DNA from: Aliihoeflea sp023389195
GTDB lineage: Bacteria; Pseudomonadota; Alphaproteobacteria; Rhizobiales; Rhizobiaceae
DNA: 64,000 nucleotides
Direction of reading: 5' to 3'
Assembly: GCA_023389195.1 (NCBI GenBank)
Contig: JAEWET010000016.1
Location: 131,831-195,830, forward strand
The notes beneath the pieces are model-generated. The model was not told the DNA's origin, ran no database searches, and saw only the letters and a program-made list of their open reading frames with translations. The position numbers and the translations under genes were made by a program. Positions 8,883-15,958 of the stretch are shown here, piece by piece. Numbering within the stretch: the stretch's first letter is position 1; each line of letters starts with the position of its first letter.

Positions 8883-9368
8883 CTATTCGGCGTCGTTCGC
8901 CGGCTCGGCATTGAGCTGGCCGTACTTCTCGTCGCCGAGCTTTTCGAGCAGTTCGAGCTGGGTTTCGAGGAAGTCGATGTGACCTTCCTCGTCCGTGAGC
9001 AGTTCCTCGAACAGCTTCATGGTGACGTAGTCGCCCATCTCCTGGCAGATCTCGCGCGACTTCTTGTAGGAGGTGCGGGCGTCGTATTCGCCGGCGAGGT
9101 CGGCCTCGAGCACTTCCTTGACGTTCTGGCCGATGCGAAGCGCGCCGACCTTCTGCAGGTTCGGATGACCTTCGAGGAAGATGATGCGCTCGATGATCCT
9201 GTCGGCGTGGTGCATTTCCTCGATGGATTCGGCGCGCTCCTTCTTGGCGAGCTTGCCGTAGCCCCAGTCGTCGAGGAGGCGGTAGTGCAGCCAGTACTGG
9301 TTTACCGCGCCGAGTTCCAGAAAGAGGGCTTCGTTAAGCCGCTCGATGATCCTTGGTTCGCCCTTCAT
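8883..9368 (-). CDS. bfr: Bacterioferritin
   Basis: A 161-aa iron-storage subunit that assembles into a 24-mer with haem at subunit interfaces. The family ligands are in register: E18 and E51 plus H54 of the ferroxidase site (SIEEMHHADRIIER), the haem-binding M52, then E94, and E127 with H130 in the TDEEGHIDFLE helix. The N-terminus MKGEPRIIERLNEALFLELG is canonical, which fixes the start. It overlaps the end of bfd by 35 bases, so the two are co-expressed, and it ends at an intrinsic terminator. An Irr-like box lies upstream of bfd. Confidence 0.96.
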   Translation of the reverse strand: MKGEPRIIERLNEALFLELGAVNQYWLHYRLLDDWGYGKLAKKERAESIEEMHHADRIIERIIFLEGHPNLQKVGALRIGQNVKEVLEADLAGEYDARTSYKKSREICQEMGDYVTMKLFEELLTDEEGHIDFLETQLELLEKLGDEKYGQLNAEPANDAE

Positions 9369-9645
9369 GGCTCATGCTCCCGAATTGATCGCGCAGACCG
9401 CGCACGCGGTCCAGATATGTAACGACCTCGTCGCCGCTGTCTACCGATCGGCGATGATATTCCTCGGTGACACGGATGATCGTCTCGACGACGTTGGGGA
9501 AGCAGCCGCAGCAGCGGCCGCGCTGCTGGAGCGAATGATAGACCTTGGCAGGAACGATGAGCTGCCACGGATCGGCATCCAGAAGCGAGACGATGGCCGC
9601 CTCGATCTCCTTGAGCGTGATGATGTTGCAGCTACAGACAAGCAT
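9334..9645 (-). CDS. bfd: Bacterioferritin-associated ferredoxin (Bfd-like)
   Basis: A 103-aa [2Fe-2S] protein. The start MLVCSCN was chosen because the family begins there, and upstream codons have no family similarity. The N-terminal C4-x-C6 pair and the later CCGC cluster (C45, C46, C48) supply the four cluster ligands. The region between is the usual BFD-like helix pair. In E. coli and Pseudomonas Bfd reduces the bacterioferritin iron core to release Fe2+. The C-terminal ~40 residues extend beyond the minimal domain and run into bfr out of frame. Position directly before bfr supports the role. Confidence 0.88.
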   Translation of the reverse strand: MLVCSCNIITLKEIEAAIVSLLDADPWQLIVPAKVYHSLQQRGRCCGCFPNVVETIIRVTEEYHRRSVDSGDEVVTYLDRVRGLRDQFGSMSHEGRTKDHRAA

Positions 9646-9844
9646 TGCGAACACGACCCTGACCAGTGACCGGCTTGTCCGGACCGGGAGGTGCGCAAGC
9701 ATCCGCAACTGGAAGAGGGGATGCCGGAACGCTCCACCCGGGTTCAAGGCCCGGACTTCGCCACGCGGCCACGAACCGGCCGCTTCCCTTTACAAAAGCA
9801 TTCACCCGCCGCTTGTCAATCCAAACCTGACTGAAAACGTCAAG

Positions 9845-9859
9845 TTGGAATCGTTCTAA
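9845..9859. promoter_or_regulatory. Candidate Irr (ICE) box upstream of bfd-bfr
   Basis: TTGGAATCGTTCTAA is an interrupted inverted repeat (TTGGAA / TTCTAA) that closely resembles the iron control element bound by the haem-responsive regulator Irr in Rhizobiales (TTTAGAA...TTCTAAA-like). It lies about 200 bases upstream of bfd and overlaps the stop codon of the small membrane protein gene. Irr control of bfr/bfd is known in the group, and control here is inferred from the site alone. Confidence 0.6.
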
Positions 9860-10026
9860 GGACGGTCGTCGGTCTCGTCGCGATACTGCTCATGCGTCCC
9901 GCGCACCTGCGCGTCGCGCTCGGAGCGCGTCAGCCGACGCCGGGTCAAGAGCGCATAGGCGATGGCGGCGGCCAGGACGATCGGAGCGAGGACGGTAACG
10001 AAGGACCATTCGAAGGATTCAAACAT
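9856..10026 (-). CDS. 56-aa single-pass membrane protein, unrecognised
   Basis: The ATG at 10026 is preceded by a good Shine-Dalgarno (GGAG, 6 bases upstream). The protein starts MFESFEWSFVTVLAPIVLAA, forming one transmembrane helix (about residues 8-28) ending at LLTRRRLTRSERD. It continues as a charged cytoplasmic tail (AQVRGTHEQYRDETDDRP) to a TAG stop. The positive-inside arrangement suggests an N-out/C-in protein. It sits between the sugar dehydrogenase terminator and the bfd promoter. Overall form resembles small proteins such as CcoQ-like or phage-shock type peptides, but no family is assigned. Confidence 0.65.
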   Translation of the reverse strand: MFESFEWSFVTVLAPIVLAAAIAYALLTRRRLTRSERDAQVRGTHEQYRDETDDRP

Positions 10027-10087
10027 GGTTCGGCTCCTTTTTCAAAAAGATCAACGTCCGGTCGCTTTGGCCGTTCCGCAAAAGAAA

Positions 10088-10109
10088 GGGCGGCGCAAAA
10101 GCGCCGCCC
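10088..10109 (-). terminator. Intrinsic terminator after the PQQ sugar dehydrogenase gene
   Basis: A perfect 9-bp stem GGGCGGCGC / GCGCCGCCC with an AAAA loop (TTTT on the minus-strand transcript). On the minus strand it is followed by a T-rich tract (TTTCTTTT). It lies 25 bases past the stop of the dehydrogenase gene. Confidence 0.85.
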
Positions 10110-10134
10110 GTCAATTGGTCGTGTCCGACGATCG

Positions 10135-11439
10135 TCAATCCTGTGCGCGTGCAAGGCGCAGGATGGTCGACGAACCGCTATCGCGGTCCTCGGTGACGGC
10201 ATAGATAGCGCCGTCAGGCCCCACCCGCACGTCGCGGATACGTGCATCGAGCGGGATGCGGGCCTCGCTGGCGACCTGGTCGCCTTCCATCTGCAGGACG
10301 ACGAGGCCCTGCGTGACCAGACCGCCGATCAGGAGCGCGCCCTGCCAATCGGCAAACTCCTCGCCTTCATAGACATCCATGCCCGAGGGACCGATGACCG
10401 GGTCCCAATAATAGACGGGTTGCTCCATGCCATCCATCTGCGTGACGCCTTCACCCACTTCCGCGCCGCTATAGGCAACGCCGTAGGTGATGGTCGGCCA
10501 GCCGTAATTGAGGCCGGCTTCCGGCATGTTCAGTTCGTCGCCGCCCTTCGGGCCGTGCTCGACCGTCCACAGGCGTCCTTCGCCGTCGAGCGTGGCCGAC
10601 TGCAGGTTGCGGTGGCCGTAGCTGTAGATCTCCGACTGGGCGCCATCTTCGTCGACGAAGGGGTTGCCCTCGAAGGGCTCGCCGTCGAGCGTGACGCGGA
10701 AAATCTTGCCGAGCCCGCTTTCGAGATCCTGCGCCTGGTCGCGGATCGGCTCGTCCGAGCGCTCGCCGACGGTGATGTAGAGCGCATTGTCGGCGTCGAT
10801 TTCGAGGCGCGAACCGAAATGCTTGTCGCCGTCATAGCTCGGCATCTGCTGGAAGATGACTTCGACATCCTCGAGCGAGCCGCCATTCTCCTCGTCCGCG
10901 ACGAGCGTGGCCGAGGCGACGGAGGTGCCGTTGCCGTCGTCGCGCGGCTCGGCGAAGGAGAAGAAGATGCGGTTGGATTCTTCGAAGTCGGGCGCCAGGA
11001 TGACGTCGAGCAGGCCGCCCTGTCCGGCGGCCGCAACTTCGGGCACGCCTGAAATCTCGGGTCCGACCTCGCCTTCGGCCGTGATGATGTGCATCGCGCC
11101 GTCCTTGGCAGTGACGAGCATGCGTCCGTCCGGCAGGAATTCCATCGCCCAGAGATGCGGCAGGTCCTCGGCGACCGTCTGGACGTCGATCTGCGGCATT
11201 TCGGCAGGCTGGTCGGCGCGGGTCTGCTCGGGGAAGGCAGGCTCCTGGTCCGGCGCGTTCGGCGCGGCGGTCTCGACCGGGCCCGTTCCGGCAGCTTCGT
11301 CGCCCTCAGCCGGCGCGGCGCCCTCGACGTGCTCTGTACCGGTGTCGCCATTGGCATCGTCCTGCGCAAAGGCGGGGCCGGCAATCAGGCCGACGGCCAG
11401 AACGGTCGAGGCGAGAAGGCGGGTTGTGATATCGGACAT
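10135..11439 (-). CDS. PQQ-dependent sugar (aldose/sorbosone) dehydrogenase, periplasmic
   Basis: A 434-aa beta-propeller dehydrogenase of the glucose/sorbosone (YliI/Asd) family. The start was set at MSDITTRLLAS because GGGAG precedes that ATG; an ATG 21 bases upstream lacks one. A signal peptide ends at GPAFAQ. An acidic Ala/Glu/Pro-rich linker follows before the propeller. Family motifs are LWAMEFLPDGRMLVT, AGQGGLLDVILAPDF, HGPKGGDELN and GLNYGWPTITYG. Such enzymes oxidise aldose sugars in the periplasm using PQQ; no PQQ biosynthesis genes are in the window. The gene stands alone, with its own terminator. Confidence 0.87.
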   Translation of the reverse strand: MSDITTRLLASTVLAVGLIAGPAFAQDDANGDTGTEHVEGAAPAEGDEAAGTGPVETAAPNAPDQEPAFPEQTRADQPAEMPQIDVQTVAEDLPHLWAMEFLPDGRMLVTAKDGAMHIITAEGEVGPEISGVPEVAAAGQGGLLDVILAPDFEESNRIFFSFAEPRDDGNGTSVASATLVADEENGGSLEDVEVIFQQMPSYDGDKHFGSRLEIDADNALYITVGERSDEPIRDQAQDLESGLGKIFRVTLDGEPFEGNPFVDEDGAQSEIYSYGHRNLQSATLDGEGRLWTVEHGPKGGDELNMPEAGLNYGWPTITYGVAYSGAEVGEGVTQMDGMEQPVYYWDPVIGPSGMDVYEGEEFADWQGALLIGGLVTQGLVVLQMEGDQVASEARIPLDARIRDVRVGPDGAIYAVTEDRDSGSSTILRLARAQD

Positions 11440-11552
11440 GGATGATGGCTCCCTTTTCATGTGGTCGAAAGCCGCGGTTCAAGACCGCAGCGTCGGGATG
11501 CCAACGACCTGTGGCCGTGTGCGTTGCATGCGCGAAATCACAGTTGATTTAT

Positions 11553-11567
11553 CTGACGGACCGTCAG
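11553..11567 (-). terminator. Short hairpin at the end of the siderophore operon
   Basis: A perfect 7-bp palindrome CTGACGG-A-CCGTCAG overlaps the stop codon of the fused permease gene. On the minus strand it is followed by an A/T-rich stretch without a clean U run. It may terminate or stabilise the fhu-type operon transcript; the call is tentative. Confidence 0.4.
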
Positions 11568-13525
11568 GTCCGGGGGCGGCGTGCCAGAAGCAGGACGAAG
11601 TAACTTCCGCCGATGATCGCCGCGATCGTGCCGGCCGGAAGCTGCGCCGGATAGAGCAGCGAGCGGCCGAGCCAGTCGGAAACGGTGAGCAGCGACATGC
11701 CGATGAGCGCGGCGGCGAAGAGCTGATCCGCCGCGCGACGGGCGCCGAGAAGCGAGGCCAGATGCGGCGAGATGAGGCCGACGAAGGCGATCGGCCCCAT
11801 GACCGAGGTGACGGCGGCGGTGATCGTTGCGGAAAAGACCAGCATGCCGAGCCGGGCGAGTGGGACTGAAAGGCCGCGCGAACCGGCCAGCGTGTCACCG
11901 GCGATGACGAGTGTCAGCGGGCGGCGGGCGAGAAGGCCGATCGCGAGGAAGCCGGCTGCGCCGAGCACCAGAAACAGCGCTTCGTCGGCCTGGACGCGAT
12001 AGGTCGAGCCCGACATCCAGCCGACGATGGCGAAGGCCTCCTCGCCGCCGCGCGCAAGCACGAACTGGACGATGGCGTCGAGAAGGGCGGCGAGCGAGAT
12101 GCCGGCGAGCGCCATGATGCCGGGCGCGTAGTCGGTGCGCCTGCCGAAGAGGATGAGAAGGCCAAGCACCGCCGCGCTGCCGAGGACCGCGATACCTGCG
12201 CTGGCATCGTGGATCGAGCCGCCGGCGAGGATCGAGCTGGCGACGAGCGCGAGCGAGGCGCCGGACGTCATGCCCATGATGTCGGGGCTGGCGAGCGGGT
12301 TGCGAATGAGGCGCTGGAGAACGACGCCGGCGATGGCCATGGCGACGCCGGCGGCAGCGGCGGCGGCGATGCGCGGCCAGCGAAGCGCGAAGACGAGTTC
12401 GCTCGGCCATTCGACGCGCCAGCCCTCGCCGGTCACGGCGACCGCGAAGGAACTTGCGACGAGTGCGGCGGCGAGAAGCGCGAGCAGGCCGAGCGCGGGC
12501 ATGGACATGCGCTCTCGCCCCTTCGGCAAGAAGAAGCGCAGATGGTCGCGAGCTTTCATCTGCCGCGCGGCGAGCCAGATCAGCGCCGGTGCGCCGACGA
12601 GGGCGGCGGTGGCGCCGCTCGGGATCATGTCGGCGGTGAAGTTGGAGCCGTAGAGCGCGATGGCGTCGGTGCCGACCATCAGCGCCGCGCCGAGCGCGAT
12701 GCTGGAAAGGAGCCGGTCGAGCGTGGAGCGCGCGCCGGCCATTCGCGCGATGTTGGGGGCGATGAGGCCGATGAAGCCGATGACCCCGACGATGGCGACG
12801 ACATTGGCCGTCAGCCAGAGCGCGACGAGGAGAGCCAGTCCGAGGACCTGCAGGATAGGCACGCCGCGCGCCGATGCGCCCTGCTCGCCCAGCCGCAGGA
12901 GCGTCAGCGGGCGGGAGAGGAGCAGCGCGAAGGGCAGCGCGACGAGAAGGCGCGGCCAGAGCCACGAGACGCCCTGCCAGTCGATCTGGGTGAGATCGCC
13001 CGCGCCCCAGACGAAGAGGTGGCGGACGTAGAACTCGTTCATGATGATGAGCGTCACGGCGACGGCCGAGAGGAGCAGGTTCAGCGCCATGCCGGCGAGC
13101 ACGATCGGCAGGCCGCCGATGCCCTGCCGCCCGGCGATGGCGAGCACCAGCGCCATGGTCGCCGATGCGCCGGCGAGCGCGAACCATTCGCCGTAGGCGG
13201 CTGCCAAGCCGGGCACAAAGACGGTCGCGGCATAAAGCCCGACGCGGGCGCCGGCCGAGACGCCGAGCGTCATCGGCGAGGCGAGCCGGTTCTGCGTCGC
13301 CTCTTGCATGATCGCGCCGGAGAGCCCGAGCGCGGCGCCGGCCAGCAGCGCCATCGCAAGGCGCGGCAGGACGGAATGGTAGAAGCGAACTTCCTCAAAG
13401 AGATCGGGAGCGACACTGGTCGCGAGTTGCCATTTCTGCGCGAGCGGCAGCGGGCTCGAGACGCCGAGATGGATCAGCGTGGCAGCGACGAGCGCGGCCA
13501 GGCAAAGGGCGATGCGGCTCGTCAT
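11564..13525 (-). CDS. fhuB: FhuB-type fused iron-siderophore permease
   Basis: A 653-aa inner-membrane permease consisting of two concatenated FecCD domains, as in FhuB of the ferrichrome/hydroxamate system. Each half has the family motifs: LALSGAIMQEATQNRLASPMTLG-like and later VVLQRLIRNPLASPDIMG, each with a following GAALGL/ASLALV helix. The conserved FIGLIAPNIARM and FVGLISPHLASLLG segments occur in both halves. The start overlaps the end of the binding-protein gene by 4 bases (ATGA), giving translational coupling. It would import ferric siderophore with the FhuC- and FhuD-like partners encoded upstream. Confidence 0.93.
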   Translation of the reverse strand: MTSRIALCLAALVAATLIHLGVSSPLPLAQKWQLATSVAPDLFEEVRFYHSVLPRLAMALLAGAALGLSGAIMQEATQNRLASPMTLGVSAGARVGLYAATVFVPGLAAAYGEWFALAGASATMALVLAIAGRQGIGGLPIVLAGMALNLLLSAVAVTLIIMNEFYVRHLFVWGAGDLTQIDWQGVSWLWPRLLVALPFALLLSRPLTLLRLGEQGASARGVPILQVLGLALLVALWLTANVVAIVGVIGFIGLIAPNIARMAGARSTLDRLLSSIALGAALMVGTDAIALYGSNFTADMIPSGATAALVGAPALIWLAARQMKARDHLRFFLPKGRERMSMPALGLLALLAAALVASSFAVAVTGEGWRVEWPSELVFALRWPRIAAAAAAGVAMAIAGVVLQRLIRNPLASPDIMGMTSGASLALVASSILAGGSIHDASAGIAVLGSAAVLGLLILFGRRTDYAPGIMALAGISLAALLDAIVQFVLARGGEEAFAIVGWMSGSTYRVQADEALFLVLGAAGFLAIGLLARRPLTLVIAGDTLAGSRGLSVPLARLGMLVFSATITAAVTSVMGPIAFVGLISPHLASLLGARRAADQLFAAALIGMSLLTVSDWLGRSLLYPAQLPAGTIAAIIGGSYFVLLLARRPRT

Positions 13526-14433
13526 GGATCGATGGTCAGCAGCGCTTCGGTGAAGGCCTCGGCGAGATAGCCGATGGAAAAGGCCCCGCCGAAGGTCCAG
13601 CTCGGCCGGACGCCGGCGAAACGGTGCTCGCGCACGAAGGGCATCGCCTGCCAGAGCGGCGAGGGGAAGAGCTGGTCGGCCGCGCGGAAGGGCTCGATGT
13701 TCAAGATGATGCCCTCATCGACCGGGCCGAGCTGCTCGACGCGCTTTTGCACGAAGCCCCATGTCGTCGCGGGTTGCGGGAAGGCCGGTTCGAGACCGAG
13801 CGCGAGAAGCGCGGCCTGCGACGTCGAGTTGCCGCCATGGACCCGCACCCGCGCCTGGTCCATCAGGCTGATCGCGGTGACCTTCGGCAGGTCGCCGCCG
13901 AAATGGCGCTCGACCGTGCCGCGCAAGGCGGCGAGATGCGCGTCGAGCCCGGCGAGGCGCTCCCGGGCGAGGTCCTCGCGGTCGAAGAGGCGGGCAAGCT
14001 CCAGATAGCTGGTGCGGGTCGCCTCGGCATTGTCGTGGTCGAGGCTGAAGAGCGTGAAATGGATCACCGGCGCGATGCGTTCGAGGACGGGCGCGAGTTC
14101 GGCCTGGTCGTCGGAGATCACGATCAGGTCGGGCTTCAGTTCGGCGATGCGCTCGACATTGGGCTCGTCGCGGCGGCCGACATTCTCGACGCCGGGTTCG
14201 AGCGCGGGCTGGACGACCCAGAGGCCGTAGCCGTCGGGGTCGGCGACCGCGAGGAGCGGGACGTCGAGCTCGACGAGCTGTTCGACGACGGCCCAGGAAA
14301 GCGCGATCACGCGCTGCGGGATTTCGGCGAAGGTCTGGGTGCCGCGGCTGTCGGTGATCGTGGTCTGGGCGAAGGCGGGCATCGCCATGACGAGAAGAGC
14401 CGCGAGGACGGCGCGGCGGGACATGACTCGCAT
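13522..14433 (-). CDS. fhuD: FhuD-like periplasmic siderophore-binding protein
   Basis: A 303-aa class III solute-binding protein. A signal peptide (SRRAVLAALLVMAMPAFA) is followed by TTITDSRGTQTFAEIPQRVIALSWAVVEQLVELDVPLLAVAD, the typical opening of iron-siderophore binding proteins. ERIAELKPDLIVIS is the standard first-lobe motif. It carries ferric hydroxamate-type siderophores from the outer-membrane receptor to FhuB. The ATPase gene ends 1 base upstream and fhuB overlaps downstream, so all are in one operon. Hydroxamate preference is inferred from the FhuA-like receptor and fused permease. Confidence 0.9.
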   Translation of the reverse strand: MRVMSRRAVLAALLVMAMPAFAQTTITDSRGTQTFAEIPQRVIALSWAVVEQLVELDVPLLAVADPDGYGLWVVQPALEPGVENVGRRDEPNVERIAELKPDLIVISDDQAELAPVLERIAPVIHFTLFSLDHDNAEATRTSYLELARLFDREDLARERLAGLDAHLAALRGTVERHFGGDLPKVTAISLMDQARVRVHGGNSTSQAALLALGLEPAFPQPATTWGFVQKRVEQLGPVDEGIILNIEPFRAADQLFPSPLWQAMPFVREHRFAGVRPSWTFGGAFSIGYLAEAFTEALLTIDP

Positions 14434-14434
14434 C

Positions 14435-15202
14435 TCAGGCCACGATCGCGATCGGATGGGCGTCGTCGGGATGCGGCAGGAGGCGGATGTCGATGCCGTA
14501 GAGTTCGCTCAGGAGCCTGCCCGACATGAGTTCGGCCGGCGGCCCGTCGAAGGCGATGCGGCCGTCCTTCAGCGCGATGACGCGGTCGGAAAAGCGCGCG
14601 GCGAGGTTGACGTCGTGGAGGACGACGACGACGCCGCGCCCGGCCGAACGGTTCAGCCCGCGCAGGAGCGACATGACGCCATATTGGTGGACGAGGTCGA
14701 GCGCGGAAGTTGGCTCGTCGAGAAGCAGCAGCGGTGATTGCTGCGCGATCAGCATCGCGATCCAGGCGCGCTGGCGCTCGCCGCCGGATAGCTGGTCGAC
14801 CATGCGCGAGGCGTAGGAGGTCAGATCGGTCGCGACGAGCGCGTCCTCGACGGCCTGCCGATCCTCGTCCTTCCAGATGCCGAGCGCGCCGCGCCAGGCG
14901 TAGCGGCCAAGCCCGACGAGTTCGCGCACGTCGAGGCCGGGTACGTCGGCAAGAAGCTGCGGCAGGAAGGCGAGGCGGCGGGCGAGATCGCGCTGCGAGA
15001 TGCCGTGAAGATCGGCGCCGTCGAGGATCAGCCGGCCGGAGCTCGGCTTCTGCTGTCGCGCCATCAGGCTCATCAGCGTCGACTTGCCGGAGCCGTTATG
15101 GCCGATGATGGCGGTGAAGGCACTGCCGGAGAGGGAGAGTTCGGGCACTGCGAGGACCGTGCGCGCGCCGTGGCGCATCTCGATGTCGCGCAGATCAAGC
15201 AT
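14435..15202 (-). CDS. fhuC: FhuC-type iron-siderophore ABC transporter ATPase
   Basis: A 255-aa ABC ATPase. The start MLDLRDIEMRHG was chosen because similarity begins there; it overlaps the end of the reductase gene by 8 bases. Walker A is IGHNGSGKSTLMSLMARQ. The signature is QLSGGERQRAWIAMLIAQ, Walker B is LLLLDEPTSALDL, and the switch histidine lies in VVLHDVNLAARFSD. The wording is characteristic of FhuC/FepC. It powers the FhuB permease encoded two genes downstream. Confidence 0.93.
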   Translation of the reverse strand: MLDLRDIEMRHGARTVLAVPELSLSGSAFTAIIGHNGSGKSTLMSLMARQQKPSSGRLILDGADLHGISQRDLARRLAFLPQLLADVPGLDVRELVGLGRYAWRGALGIWKDEDRQAVEDALVATDLTSYASRMVDQLSGGERQRAWIAMLIAQQSPLLLLDEPTSALDLVHQYGVMSLLRGLNRSAGRGVVVVLHDVNLAARFSDRVIALKDGRIAFDGPPAELMSGRLLSELYGIDIRLLPHPDDAHPIAIVA

Positions 15203-15950
15203 GGGCGCTCCAATAGGCCTGCATCCGCTCCATGCGAAGCGCGCGGGGCTGTTTGGGACAGGATTGGCAAAGCGCGCCGGGCTCGCACAGATAGTGGAGG
15301 CAGCACTGCTTGCGGTCGAGGACCGGATGAAGCGCGCCGCTCTCCAGGCGCACGTCGGCAAGTGCGCTCATGCCCGAAAGGCCCGCGGCGTCGAGCCAGC
15401 GGTCGGCATGGGTGCAGACGTCGAGATGCGGCTCGTGCGCGTGGAGATGAACGAGGGTGCCGAGAATGCGGTCGGCGAGAAGCCGGTAGGCGATCTTCTC
15501 CTTGACCGGCGAAATGGCGCAGAGCCCGGCGAAAAGATGGTCCGCGATCGCGCGGATGCGGGTCGCCGTCAGCTCGATCATCCCGGCGAGGTCGGTGCGC
15601 AGGCTCTCGCCCGCGGGCAGGCGAAACCCGTAGACGCCGCCATTGGCGACGCACTGGCCCATGCGGTCGATGGGAAGCGCGACGTTCTGGCCGTGCACGG
15701 CCATGATGCCGGCCATGGCGGGCTGCCAGACCAGCATCGACCAGCTCCGGACCGCATGGTAGGCGCGGCCGGCGGGGGCATGGGCCGAAGCGATCTCGCC
15801 GTAGAGCCGGGCGATGGCGGCGTCGTCGTCGCCCGCGCCGAGCCAGCCCGAAGGCGTGGCGGAAAATTCGGCGTCGATGCCCGGCATGGCCGTCCGGACC
15901 GCGTCGATGAACGCGGTCTCGGCTTCAGCCTTGTCGAGCGCGACGCCCAT
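15195..15950 (-). CDS. fhuF: FhuF-like siderophore-iron reductase
   Basis: A 251-aa protein of the FhuF/siderophore ferric-reductase family. The diagnostic C-terminal cysteines CC-x4-C-x5-C-x2-C are present at C216, C217, C222, C228 and C231 (CCLHYLCEPGALCQSCPK). They ligate an unusual [2Fe-2S] cluster that reduces Fe3+ in the imported siderophore complex and releases iron in the cytoplasm. It lies second in the siderophore operon, 8 bases after the receptor gene. The position within an uptake operon strongly supports the role. Confidence 0.85.
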   Translation of the reverse strand: MGVALDKAEAETAFIDAVRTAMPGIDAEFSATPSGWLGAGDDDAAIARLYGEIASAHAPAGRAYHAVRSWSMLVWQPAMAGIMAVHGQNVALPIDRMGQCVANGGVYGFRLPAGESLRTDLAGMIELTATRIRAIADHLFAGLCAISPVKEKIAYRLLADRILGTLVHLHAHEPHLDVCTHADRWLDAAGLSGMSALADVRLESGALHPVLDRKQCCLHYLCEPGALCQSCPKQPRALRMERMQAYWSAHA

Positions 15951-15958
15951 GCCCGCCC

